Source of the DNA: Ilyomonas sp965214235 | GTDB lineage: Bacteria > Bacteroidota > Bacteroidia > Chitinophagales > Chitinophagaceae | Reading direction: 5' to 3' | Assembly (NCBI GenBank): GCA_965214235.1 | Contig: CBDCBH010000003.1 | Coordinates: 868,001-932,000 of the forward strand | Length of the DNA: 64,000 bases | Shown: piece by piece, positions 16,843 through 24,845 of the stretch | Numbering within the stretch: the stretch's first letter is position 1 | How the letters are laid out: every line of letters starts with the position of its first letter | The notes under the pieces: generated by a model | What the model was told of the DNA's origin: nothing | Database searches by the model: none | The model's input: only the letters and a program-made list of their open reading frames with translations | Translations under genes and position numbers: made by a program

Positions 16843-17874
16843 ATGTTAACATCACGCCGCAAGTTTATCGGCTCTTCGCTTTTAGGTTCGGTTGCAATGC
16901 TTCACGGCAATTCTATTCTTGCTATAAAAGAAGAGCAAAACAAAACCATTACAAACAATCCGATTGTTATTTCAACCTGGGACTTTGGCAAAACCGCCAA
17001 TACCGAAGCCTGGAAAACATTGAGTAAAAAGGGTCGTGCGTTAGATGCTGTAGAAGCGGGTGTAAGAATACCGGAAGCCGACCCAACGATTAATACAATT
17101 GGCTATGGAGGATTACCCGACAGGGAAGGTCATGTAACACTCGATGCCTGTATTATGGATGAAAATTATAACTGCGGTGCCGTAATGTGCATGGAAAATA
17201 TTATGCACCCTATTTCAGTTGCAAGACTTGTGATGGAAAAAACACCGCATGTAATTTTGGTAAGTGATGGCGCGTTGCAGTTTGCGTTGGCGAATGGTTT
17301 TCAAAAACAAAACTTATTAACGCCCGAAAGCGAAAAAGCTTGGAAAGAATGGCTGAAAACATCCAAATACAAACCTGAAAAAAATATAGAGAACAGGTTG
17401 TATCAAAAGGGTAAAGACCCGATGCCCGGCGGGCACGACAATCACGATACCATCGGCATGATGGCAATGGATAGCAACGGCAATTTGAGCGGTGCGTGCA
17501 GTACCAGCGGCATGGCATTTAAAATGCGCGGAAGGGTTGGCGATTCGCCCGTAATTGGTGCCGGTTTATACGTTGATAATGAAATAGGCGCTGCCACTTC
17601 ATCGGGTGTGGGTGAAGAGGTAATACGAATTGTGGGTTCGCATTTGGTGGTTGAACTAATGCGGCAAGGCATGAAGCCAAGAGAAGCCTGCAAGGCAGCC
17701 GTAGAACGCATTATACAACGCAGCCCTCAAAAATCAGAAGATATTCAGGTGGGTTTTATTGCATTGAATAAAGAAGGAACTTACAGTGGTTATAGCCTGC
17801 AACCGGGCTTTACTTATTCGGTAAAAAGCAATGAGGTAGAAACGATTTTTAAGGCAGAGAGTCATTACAAGTGA
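16843..17874 (+). CDS. N4-(beta-N-acetylglucosaminyl)-L-asparaginase (glycosylasparaginase), Tat-exported
   Basis: N-terminal nucleophile hydrolase that cleaves the bond between asparagine and N-acetylglucosamine in glycoasparagine. The autocleavage site is visible as HDTIGM, with Thr203 becoming the nucleophile of the beta subunit. Downstream are GRVGDSPVIGAGLYVD and GEEVIR motifs of the family. The first 30 residues carry a twin-arginine signal (SRRKFIGSSLLGS), which places the enzyme in the periplasm. Length 343 aa is normal. ATG 16843 is chosen over a TTG three codons earlier. It follows the S9 peptidase by 53 bases in the same direction, so the two may form an operon for degrading glycopeptides. 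Confidence 0.93.
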   Translation: MLTSRRKFIGSSLLGSVAMLHGNSILAIKEEQNKTITNNPIVISTWDFGKTANTEAWKTLSKKGRALDAVEAGVRIPEADPTINTIGYGGLPDREGHVTLDACIMDENYNCGAVMCMENIMHPISVARLVMEKTPHVILVSDGALQFALANGFQKQNLLTPESEKAWKEWLKTSKYKPEKNIENRLYQKGKDPMPGGHDNHDTIGMMAMDSNGNLSGACSTSGMAFKMRGRVGDSPVIGAGLYVDNEIGAATSSGVGEEVIRIVGSHLVVELMRQGMKPREACKAAVERIIQRSPQKSEDIQVGFIALNKEGTYSGYSLQPGFTYSVKSNEVETIFKAESHYK

Positions 17875-17971
17875 GTGGTAAATTGTAAGGTTTATCGGCA
17901 ACTCTAAGCAACCACCAAAAAATAGATAGCGCCATTCAAATAAATAACTTTGGGTAGAGATTTAAGAAAAG

Positions 17972-18853
17972 ATGCCAAAAAAAGACACATCCATTCCTGT
18001 AAATTCTATGGTGGACGAGTTTGGTGCAGGCATTGCCATTGAAAAAATATCTTTTAAAAATTTACGCACTTCGGACAAAAAAACTGTAACCACTTTTGAT
18101 GAAGCAAAACAATTTCACCGGCACGACCGTCATTCATTTTTCTTGCTTGAAAACGGGATAGTTGATATTGAAATTGATTTTCAAAAGTATAAAATTAAGT
18201 CCCCGTCTGTCATTTACCTGCACCCTGATCAGGTACATCGTACAATAGCATTCAAAAATGTAACAGTAAGCAGTTGGGCGATTAATAATGAAAATCTGAA
18301 TCCTAAATACCTGAAACTGCTGGAAGACATCACACCCGCAAAACCTTTAGTGTTAAAGAAAGGAACGTTTTCCATTATTTCCGAAGCGGCATCACTTTGC
18401 ATAAAATTTTCTGAACGGAAAAACGGCAAACTATATCATTCGTTATTAAAAGATAGTTGCAACGCATTGGTGGCTTTGGTTGTTTCACAATATTTAGAAC
18501 AATCCGGCTCAAAAGACAAACTTTCACGATTTGAAATTATTTCCAAAGCTTTCAGGGAATTATTAGAACGTAATTATACCACTGCCAAACGTCCGGCAGA
18601 GTATGCCAAAAAACTTCACCTCTCAACATCTTACCTGAACGAATGTGTGAAAAACACAACAGGCTATTCCGTTTCACATCACATACAACAACGTGTAATT
18701 TTAGAAGCGAAACGTTTGCTTTATTATTCTGACAAATCTGTAAAAGAAATTGCATTTGAATTGGGCTATGATGATTACCCTTATTTTTCACGGCTGTTTA
18801 CAAAAGTTACAGGAACAACTGCTATTGCTTTCCGAAATAAAAACCGCGATTAG
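17972..18853 (+). CDS. AraC-family transcriptional regulator with cupin sensor domain
   Basis: A 293-aa regulator. The N-terminal half is a cupin-like ligand-binding fold (FHRHDRHSFFLLENGIVDIEI; PSVIYLHPDQVHR). The C-terminal 100 residues hold the two helix-turn-helix units of AraC: RPAEYAKKLHLSTSYLNECVK and SVKEIAFELGYDDYPYFSRLF followed by KVTGTTAIAFR. It lies 78 bases before an FAD monooxygenase in the same direction, repeating the AraC-monooxygenase arrangement at 9-11 kb, although the two regulators are of different subtypes. It likely controls the monooxygenase. Confidence 0.87.
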   Translation: MPKKDTSIPVNSMVDEFGAGIAIEKISFKNLRTSDKKTVTTFDEAKQFHRHDRHSFFLLENGIVDIEIDFQKYKIKSPSVIYLHPDQVHRTIAFKNVTVSSWAINNENLNPKYLKLLEDITPAKPLVLKKGTFSIISEAASLCIKFSERKNGKLYHSLLKDSCNALVALVVSQYLEQSGSKDKLSRFEIISKAFRELLERNYTTAKRPAEYAKKLHLSTSYLNECVKNTTGYSVSHHIQQRVILEAKRLLYYSDKSVKEIAFELGYDDYPYFSRLFTKVTGTTAIAFRNKNRD

Positions 18854-18931
18854 TCCAATATCCACTTTGTATTGACATTGTTTGCCCGGATGATACGACG
18901 TTCCTTTGTACTAACAAAAAAATCGTATAAA

Positions 18932-20059
18932 ATGGAATTACTAAAAGAGAAGAAAGTTCTCGTTTCGGGTGCAAGTATAGCCGGACTTTCAACTGCTTAT
19001 TGGATGAATAAATCAGGCTACAAAGTAACTGTTGTTGAGATTGCAAACGAACTTAGAGTTAGTGGTGCGGCTGTTGATTTGCGTGGACATACAGTAGACA
19101 TCGTTAAGCGTATGGGAATGTTTGAACAACTAAAATTAAAGAGATTGAATGTGGAAATGATAGAATTTAAAAATGCCGGCGATGTTACGGAAGGCTCGAT
19201 ATTGCTTACAAACGAGGAGGGTGCGGAACTTCCTAACGATGACATTGAAATTGAACGGGATAAATTTATGAGTATTGTATTTGATGTGCTTAAAAATGAT
19301 GTTGAATTTATTTTCAACAACAGCATCACAGTGTTAAACGAAACAAAAGACAATATAGAAGTTACTTTCAACAATGGCTCGCAACGGGCATTTGATTTGG
19401 TGTTTGGCTGCGACGGCATCCATTCGGGTGTAAGGAAGATTTGGTTTGGCCACGAAACTGAATACACCCATTTTTTGGGCGCCTATTTTTCTATCACAAT
19501 CGTAAACAAATTGTTGATAAAACAAAAAACAATGCAAATGTATAATGTGCCCGACAAGGCTATTACATTGAATGCTTACAACAATAAAACCGATATAATT
19601 TTTTGTTTCTTTTCAGAAAAAAAAATTCCTTACGATTACCGCGACGTTGCGCAGCAAAGAAAAATTATTTTGGAACAGTTTGCCGGGCAAGGTTGGAGAA
19701 CCGCAGAATTACTGGAAGAATTGCACCATTCGAAAAATTTTTACTTCGATAAATTTTGTCAAATAAAAATGCCGTCGTGGACAAAAGGTAGAGTAGCGTT
19801 GGTGGGCGATGCAGGATATTGCGCTTCACCCGCTGCGGGAATGGGTGCATCATTGTCGATGGAAGGAGCTGCAACATTAGCTGATGCTTTACAAAAACAC
19901 AACGGAAATTTTGAATTAGCATTTCAGGATTACAACAACAATCTGCGTCCTTTTATTGAGGAAGTTCAAGCCACAGCCGAATTAAATGTAAAGGAAAATT
20001 TTATTCCACGAACCGAAGAAGCTATTCGCAAAAGAAACGCACAAAAAGAATTCTATTAG
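18932..20059 (+). CDS. FAD-dependent monooxygenase (PheA/TetX superfamily)
   Basis: Aromatic-hydroxylase-type flavoprotein of 375 aa. The Rossmann start is VLVSGASIAGLSTAYWM with acidic end VVEIA. The middle motif is DLVFGCDGIHSGVRK (about 154-168), and the second FAD motif is VALVGDAGYCASPAAGMGAS (about 289-308). Compared with the TetX-like protein at 9852 it lacks the GDAAHLMPPFAG form and is closer to the general FAD_binding_3 hydroxylases, some annotated as tetracycline-resistance-like or polyketide oxygenases. The substrate is unknown. ATG 18932 is chosen, since 20 further in-frame codons upstream have poor composition. A degenerate attC-like element follows 171 bases after the stop. Confidence 0.85.
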   Translation: MELLKEKKVLVSGASIAGLSTAYWMNKSGYKVTVVEIANELRVSGAAVDLRGHTVDIVKRMGMFEQLKLKRLNVEMIEFKNAGDVTEGSILLTNEEGAELPNDDIEIERDKFMSIVFDVLKNDVEFIFNNSITVLNETKDNIEVTFNNGSQRAFDLVFGCDGIHSGVRKIWFGHETEYTHFLGAYFSITIVNKLLIKQKTMQMYNVPDKAITLNAYNNKTDIIFCFFSEKKIPYDYRDVAQQRKIILEQFAGQGWRTAELLEELHHSKNFYFDKFCQIKMPSWTKGRVALVGDAGYCASPAAGMGASLSMEGAATLADALQKHNGNFELAFQDYNNNLRPFIEEVQATAELNVKENFIPRTEEAIRKRNAQKEFY

Positions 20060-20230
20060 CATTCATGCAAATCGTAAGCGGAGCGATGTAATTCACTTCA
20101 AAACCTAAAGTGCTTAAAGACGCTATCCGAATTTCAAAATAATTAAAACGAAATTTTGACCTATCAAACTTTTACCGGACAATGGTTTTAGCTATGAAGA
20201 ACTAACTGACTCTGGCAAAAGAAAGAGCAT

Positions 20231-20354
20231 CCAACATCAGGGTTTTTGCAATATGGCGGCTTGACGTTCAATACACAACAGTCGTACTATTATTAAATTT
20301 TTGTACCAAATTCGGATGACAAATTACTTTTGCCGCCACATTGCAAATACCTAA
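20231..20354 (+). repeat. attC-like element 5 (left arm intact, right core lost)
   Basis: The left arm CCAACATCAGGGTTTTTGC...GGCTTGAC is nearly the left arm of element 2. Bases 20244-20260 pair with 20332-20348 (15 of 17 positions complementary). The right end TTGCAAATACCTAATCC resembles the GCAAATGCCCCAACG of element 6, but no GTT core follows. From 20060 to 20230 no gene is seen; a minus-one-frame scrap (KLLPDNGFSYEEL) may be an old gene end. Confidence 0.5.
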
Positions 20355-20390
20355 TCCGATCATTGAATAACATAAGATGTATTTCAAAAC

Positions 20391-21131
20391 ATGAATAATA
20401 AAAAGAAAGCAATACTTGAAGTGTGCGCCTTTCATATTGATTCCTGCGCCATTGCTGAAAGAAGTGGTGCAGCAAGAGTAGAATTGTGCGATAATCCGGT
20501 TGAAGGCGGCACTACGCCAAGCTATGGAACAATTAAAAAAGCAAGAGAAAAAATATCTATTTTACTATATCCCATTCTTCGTCCCCGGTCAGGCAATTAT
20601 TTTTATTCAGATGATGAGTTTGCAATTTTAAAAGAAGACATTACAGTATGCAGGCAATTGGGCTGCGATGGTATTTCGGTTGGTGTGCAAACAATAAATG
20701 CCGAGATAGATACTGAACGGTTGCAACGCATTGTTGAATGGGCTTATCCCATGGGCGTTACCTGCAACCGCGTGTTTGATTGCGCACCCGATCCATTCAA
20801 AGCATTGGAAGAAATCATTAATTGCGGTTGCGAACGAATACTTACTTCAGGCTTACAAAGTGCTGCACCCAATGCAAGTGTATTATTAAAAAAGCTTGTA
20901 AAACAAGCGGGAAACCGCATTGTTATAATGCCTGGCGCAGGCGTTAATTCATCCAACATTTTACAAGTAAAAGAAAACACAGGCGCTACTGAATTTCATT
21001 CTTCAGCAAGAATGATAGCATCCAATCCGGTAACTTACCTCAATAAAGAAGTGAGTGATTATGGCAATGTTTACATCGCTAAAGAAGATGAAGTGAAGGC
21101 GATGGTTGAAGCGTTGAGGTATGTGGTATGA
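20391..21131 (+). CDS. cutC: Copper homeostasis protein CutC
   Basis: TIM-barrel protein of 246 aa. Family hallmarks are the start LEVCAFHIDSCAIAERSGAARVELCDNPVEGGTTPSYG, the RPRSGNYFYSD segment at about 65-75, and the later GCERILTSG and MPGAGVN motifs. CutC was named for a copper-tolerance phenotype in Escherichia coli, but its biochemical activity is unresolved. It stands alone between the monooxygenase unit and a TetR regulator on the other strand. ATG at 20391 is well supported by the conserved N-terminus. Confidence 0.93.
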   Translation: MNNKKKAILEVCAFHIDSCAIAERSGAARVELCDNPVEGGTTPSYGTIKKAREKISILLYPILRPRSGNYFYSDDEFAILKEDITVCRQLGCDGISVGVQTINAEIDTERLQRIVEWAYPMGVTCNRVFDCAPDPFKALEEIINCGCERILTSGLQSAAPNASVLLKKLVKQAGNRIVIMPGAGVNSSNILQVKENTGATEFHSSARMIASNPVTYLNKEVSDYGNVYIAKEDEVKAMVEALRYVV

Positions 21132-21249
21132 GCTTTTAGGTGTTAGCAGTGAGTTTATAAAATTCAGTTGCCGGGTGTAATTAGTGATTGTGTTTTTTAT
21201 TGCTTGCAATTCATATTTGAAAGCTCATAGCTGGCTGCTGATAGTTATT

Positions 21250-21840
21250 TCACTTTCTCAATCCATCCAGCATAATTGTTATCATGTTTTCTTCCAGTTC
21301 TTTATCATTTATTTTTCTTTTACTGCGATGCCAGCTTTCAATGCCGCTGATGGCGTGAAGCATAATTAACACTGCTGTTGAAGCATCAATCGGTTTCATT
21401 TCTTTAGCTGCGATTCCTTGTTCAATAATAGCAGCGAACCGCTTGCGAAAGTTTCGTCTTTGGGTTTGAAAATTAGATAAATAAGGCTCTGCCAAATGCC
21501 GCCATTCGCGGTCGCTTACATGCACTTCATCCCAATGAAAAATCATTTGATTGATAAGAAAGCGGAGCAATGCTTCTATTTTTTGTATTGCCGAAGTATC
21601 TTCGGCTTCTATGCGGCTCATCTCTTCCCAATAACGATTGGCAACTTCAAAACAGATGTCGTGCAACAAATCGGTTTTACTGCGAATATGGTTGTATAAA
21701 CTTGCTGCTTCCACGCCTACTTTTTCAGCCAAATCGCGCATACTGGCGGCTTTATAACCTTTCTCCAAAAAGAGAGCAGCTGCGGCTTGCACAATGATGT
21801 CTTTTCGCGATGTGTCTTTGTTGGTTTGTATTCGTGCCAT
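21250..21840 (-). CDS. TetR/AcrR-family transcriptional regulator
   Basis: A 196-aa one-component regulator. The N-terminal helix-turn-helix is canonical: IIVQAAAALFLEKGYKAASM RDLAEKVGVEAASLYNHIRSK (residues about 15-55). The C-terminal ligand domain contains HWDEVHVSDREWRHL and GIESWHR, reminiscent of TetR proteins that regulate fatty-acyl or phenylacetyl-CoA catabolism, but the ligand cannot be stated. No adjacent gene is obviously its target: cutC converges and mqnC is behind it on the same strand, separated by 200 bases containing inverted copies of an AGCTGTCAGC-type repeat. Confidence 0.87.
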   Translation of the reverse strand: MARIQTNKDTSRKDIIVQAAAALFLEKGYKAASMRDLAEKVGVEAASLYNHIRSKTDLLHDICFEVANRYWEEMSRIEAEDTSAIQKIEALLRFLINQMIFHWDEVHVSDREWRHLAEPYLSNFQTQRRNFRKRFAAIIEQGIAAKEMKPIDASTAVLIMLHAISGIESWHRSKRKINDKELEENMITIMLDGLRK

Positions 21841-21851
21841 TTTAAGCTGTG

Positions 21852-22041
21852 AGCTGTCAGCTATCAGCCGTCAGCTTATTTATGAGGTTTTATACGATAA
21901 TCGTTTGCTGTTGCACGTAGCCCTATTATTTTCTGAACGTTGAAGTGAGTGACACAACAGACGATCAACCGGAGTTACAGACGATAGTAACCAAATGTGT
22001 ATTTTTATTGGCTGATTGCTCAAAGCTGATAGCTGACAGCT
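21852..22041. repeat. Pair of inverted AGCTGTCAGCTATCAGC repeats
   Basis: A 17-base sequence at 21852-21868 is found in perfect inverted form at 22025-22041, bounding the spacer between the TetR gene and mqnC. Looser relatives of the same AGCTCATAGCTGA pattern occur near 21225, 42090 and 54215. Confidence 0.7.
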
Positions 22042-22042
22042 T

Positions 22043-23167
22043 TTAATAATCAATCACCTGCTCCTCAATCGCTTCCGGAATTTTTCGCCACTCATATTGC
22101 TGGTTACGAAGCTGCGGTTCAAAACCCGCTTCACGAATGGCTTGTTGAATGGTTGTTGAGGTAAACCGATGCGGCGCACCGGCAGCGCTCACTACGTTTT
22201 CTTCTATCATAATACTGCCCCAGTCGTTGGAACCGGCATTCAAACATAATTGGGCGGTTTGTCTTCCAACGGTAAGCCAGCTTGCCTGCACATTCAATAC
22301 ATTCGGCAACATGATACGGCTTAAGGCAATCATACGGATATATTCTTCGGCGGTAGTTAAATTATGCACACCGCGAATGCGCGTGAGCAAGGTATCCACA
22401 TCCTGAAATGTCCAGGGAATAAAAGCGAGGAAACCCTTTGCTGATGTGGGTTTAATGGCTTGTACATCGCGTAACCGAACTAAATGAATAAAGCGTTCTT
22501 CAATAGTTTCTACATGGCCAAACATCATGGTGGCGCTGGTGGTTATATTTTGTTCATGCGCTTCGTGCATGATAGCAAGCCATTCATCAGCACCGCATTT
22601 TCCTTTGCTGATTAACCGTCTTACTCTGTCCACCAAAATCTCTGCACCGGCGCCTGGTAAAGAGTCCATACCGGCTTCACGCAAAGCTTTTAGCACATCG
22701 TGATGGCTCATCTTTTCCAGCTTGCAGATGTGCGCAATCTCCGGCGGTCCGAGCGTATGAAGTTTTAAATTTGGAAATTCGGCTTTTAGCTGGCTGAAGG
22801 TTTTGGTATAAAAATCTAAACCCAAACCTGGGTGATGACCGCCCTGCAACAGCAACTGCTCACCACCATATTTGAAGGTTTCGTGTATCTTCCGGCGATA
22901 GGTTTCTATATCGGTAATATAAGCATCCGGGCTACCGGGAATGCGATAAAAATTGCAGAACTTACAATTGGCAATGCACACGTTGGTTGTGTTCACATTG
23001 CGGTCTATCTGCCAGGTTACCTTGCCGTGGGGCACTTGTTTTTTGCGAAGCGTATCGGCAACATACATCAATTCTGTAAGCGGTGCGTGATAAAACAAAT
23101 ACACGCCTTCTTCTACCGATAAAAATTCAAAGTTTAAAGCCTTATCGTACAACGTAGCTAACTCCAT
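22043..23167 (-). CDS. mqnC: Cyclic dehypoxanthinyl futalosine synthase MqnC
   Basis: Radical SAM enzyme of the futalosine route to menaquinone; it cyclises dehypoxanthine futalosine. The 4Fe-4S motif is CIANCKFC (Cys64, Cys68, Cys71) followed by NFYR, typical of MqnC/MqnE. The C-terminus SAAGAPHRFTSTTIQQAIREAGF and the LLQGGHHPGLGLDFY segment favour MqnC over MqnE. Length 374 aa is normal. Its presence implies that the organism makes menaquinone by the futalosine pathway, as many Bacteroidota do; no other mqn gene is in the window. The gene has its own candidate promoter and lies downstream of pgl in the same direction. Confidence 0.9.
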   Translation of the reverse strand: MELATLYDKALNFEFLSVEEGVYLFYHAPLTELMYVADTLRKKQVPHGKVTWQIDRNVNTTNVCIANCKFCNFYRIPGSPDAYITDIETYRRKIHETFKYGGEQLLLQGGHHPGLGLDFYTKTFSQLKAEFPNLKLHTLGPPEIAHICKLEKMSHHDVLKALREAGMDSLPGAGAEILVDRVRRLISKGKCGADEWLAIMHEAHEQNITTSATMMFGHVETIEERFIHLVRLRDVQAIKPTSAKGFLAFIPWTFQDVDTLLTRIRGVHNLTTAEEYIRMIALSRIMLPNVLNVQASWLTVGRQTAQLCLNAGSNDWGSIMIEENVVSAAGAPHRFTSTTIQQAIREAGFEPQLRNQQYEWRKIPEAIEEQVIDY

Positions 23168-23186
23168 ATTTTCTCTTTTACAACCG

Positions 23187-23194
23187 CAAAAATA
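23187..23194 (-). promoter_or_regulatory. Candidate -7 box (TATTTTTG) of mqnC
   Basis: On the minus strand TATTTTTG lies about 20 bases before the mqnC ATG, an exact TAnnTTTG match. A CTTGTTTC stretch further upstream could serve as a loose -33 element. Confidence 0.35.
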
Positions 23195-23234
23195 CGAGCG
23201 GGAATGTTAGAGAAGAAACAAGAATGGAGAGAGC

Positions 23235-23364
23235 GTCTTTGCGACAAACGAAGCAATCTGTGGATTTCACAGTGAAGTAGATTTTGAATCAATCACGGGA
23301 ACAGTTTATGATTTATAAACAGGGCGGGTTTTATTGCACAGATTGCTTCGTTTGTCGCAAAGAC
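23235..23364. repeat. Perfect 28-bp inverted repeat with 74-bp spacer
   Basis: Bases 23235-23262 (starting GTCTTTGCGACAAACGAAGC) are the exact reverse complement of 23337-23364. The unit resembles the widely dispersed bacterial repeat of the GTCATTGCGAGGAACGAAGCAATC type. It lies between pgl and mqnC and could form a long hairpin in their shared transcript. Confidence 0.9.
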
Positions 23365-23371
23365 GAAACAA

Positions 23372-24133
23372 TCACTTCAACTCTGCAGCGGCAGACTCAT
23401 CCAGAAACCAATGCAATTCGCCTTTTGGTTTGATGATTTGTGCAGGATATTCATCGGGATTGTAATCGTCTTTCAATATATGTTTCATTGCCTCTGCTTT
23501 GCCTTCGCCGGAAACTAAAAAAAGTACACATGCCGAATGATTGGCAACCGGATGCGTAAGCGTTACGCGATACATATCCTGCTCATCAAGATAAAACGCA
23601 TCCACCCATTTAACATCTTCAAAAATGATGGGATAATGCGGAAATAAAGACAGTGTATGTGAGTTATCTCCAATTCCTAAAATAATCAAATCAAATGTAG
23701 TAAACGGTGTATTGTCGGGATGGTCGTCGGGGTGATGCGTGTGCACTAAAGGAAAATAATCATGTAGTATTTTTTCGTACGCTTCTGCAGAGGCTTCGGG
23801 CGTTGTGTTTTCTGTTTGTATAATATGAATGTTTTGTTTTTGCACCGGCACTTTATTCAGTAACGTATCAAACGCCATCTTTGCATTGTTGCGTTCATCG
23901 TTAAAAGGAACAAAACGTTCATCGCCCCAAAAAAAATGCAGTTTGCTCCAGTCGATATGGCTTTTATAATCATCGCCGGAGAGTAGTTCGTGCAAGGCTT
24001 TTGGCGTGCTGCCGCCCGATAATGCAATTGTGTAGCGGGTTTGTTTTTGCAGTGTTTTATAGATGTGCTCAACAATAAAATCAGCCGCTTGCTTACTCAA
24101 TTCTTTTGTGTCTTTGGCAATGTGTAACTGCAT
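23372..24133 (-). CDS. pgl: 6-phosphogluconolactonase
   Basis: Hydrolyses 6-phosphogluconolactone in the oxidative pentose phosphate pathway. The 253-aa protein begins with the sugar-phosphate-binding loop IALSGGSTPKALHELL (about 37-52), then FFWGDERFVPFND (about 68-80) and the LIILGIGDNSHTLSLFP segment (about 148-164). In most family members the last reads G-x-D-G-H-T-A-S-L-F-P; here D-G is replaced by N-S while the histidine is kept. Zwf and gnd are not adjacent. It follows the 157-aa gene on the same strand by 29 bases, so they may be cotranscribed. Confidence 0.9.
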   Translation of the reverse strand: MQLHIAKDTKELSKQAADFIVEHIYKTLQKQTRYTIALSGGSTPKALHELLSGDDYKSHIDWSKLHFFWGDERFVPFNDERNNAKMAFDTLLNKVPVQKQNIHIIQTENTTPEASAEAYEKILHDYFPLVHTHHPDDHPDNTPFTTFDLIILGIGDNSHTLSLFPHYPIIFEDVKWVDAFYLDEQDMYRVTLTHPVANHSACVLFLVSGEGKAEAMKHILKDDYNPDEYPAQIIKPKGELHWFLDESAAAELK

Positions 24134-24162
24134 GTTGTGAAATGTTTATTAGTTATAAAAAA

Positions 24163-24636
24163 TCAATTGATAAGCTCGTTCAAGCCTTTTTGAAAATCGA
24201 ATTGCAAATCATCAAGCAACTGCGGTATCAGGCTTTGAATTTTATCCAACTGCGAAGTATAAATGTTCATTGTTGCCTGATGTTTATGCGATGCCATGCC
24301 ATACAATTTCATAGTGCGGCAAAAATGCAGCCGCAACTCTGCTTCGGCTTCTTTCTCGCCTGTATAGCGACTGTATTTAGCTATATCTTTCAACATGCTG
24401 CGCAATCCTTTTTTTATAAAATAACGGTTGGAAGGCAGAGAAGCGAAGGCATCGCTTATCTCATGTTTGATTGTATCGATATAGCCTTGCTTGTCGCCGG
24501 AATCAAACAAAATATAACTTAATAATTCTTTGTTTTCTTTCCTGAAACGAGCCAGCCGCAAACACAATTCTACCACCTCTTTTTGAGACAGGCTTTTCAG
24601 TTCTTCCTTTATTTGCTTAGTGGCTGTGGCTTTCAT
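24163..24636 (-). CDS. Conserved hypothetical, all-helical protein
   Basis: A 157-aa soluble protein with no signal peptide and no membrane helix. It is highly charged and predicted to be almost wholly helical (KEELKSLSQKEVVELCLRLARFRKENKELLSY; LPSNRYFIKKGLRSMLKDIAKYSRYTG). No family name or catalytic motif is recognised. It precedes pgl by 29 bases on the same strand and diverges from gyrB. Codon use looks like its neighbours. The ATG at 24636 gives a sensible basic N-terminus (MKATATKQIKEE). Confidence 0.65.
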   Translation of the reverse strand: MKATATKQIKEELKSLSQKEVVELCLRLARFRKENKELLSYILFDSGDKQGYIDTIKHEISDAFASLPSNRYFIKKGLRSMLKDIAKYSRYTGEKEAEAELRLHFCRTMKLYGMASHKHQATMNIYTSQLDKIQSLIPQLLDDLQFDFQKGLNELIN

Positions 24637-24845
24637 ATATCCTGCTTTTATATAACGAAAATAAGCGTTGGTAATAAATTGTTTAGCAATTTGCTAAAGA
24701 GGAAAAACAAGATAAATGAAGAGTTATTATTTATAACAAAAAATAAGCACGAAACACCTGCTTATAACATGCGAAAGCGGTTGTTTTTTTGTAGCTTCGC
24801 CAGAATGTAGAATATTGTTTTTACACTGCTTTTAGTTAGTAAAAT

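Noticed and set aside
19018..19467. Open frame of 149 codons antisense to the FAD monooxygenase
   Set aside because: It is a serine- and leucine-rich antisense shadow of a conserved coding region.
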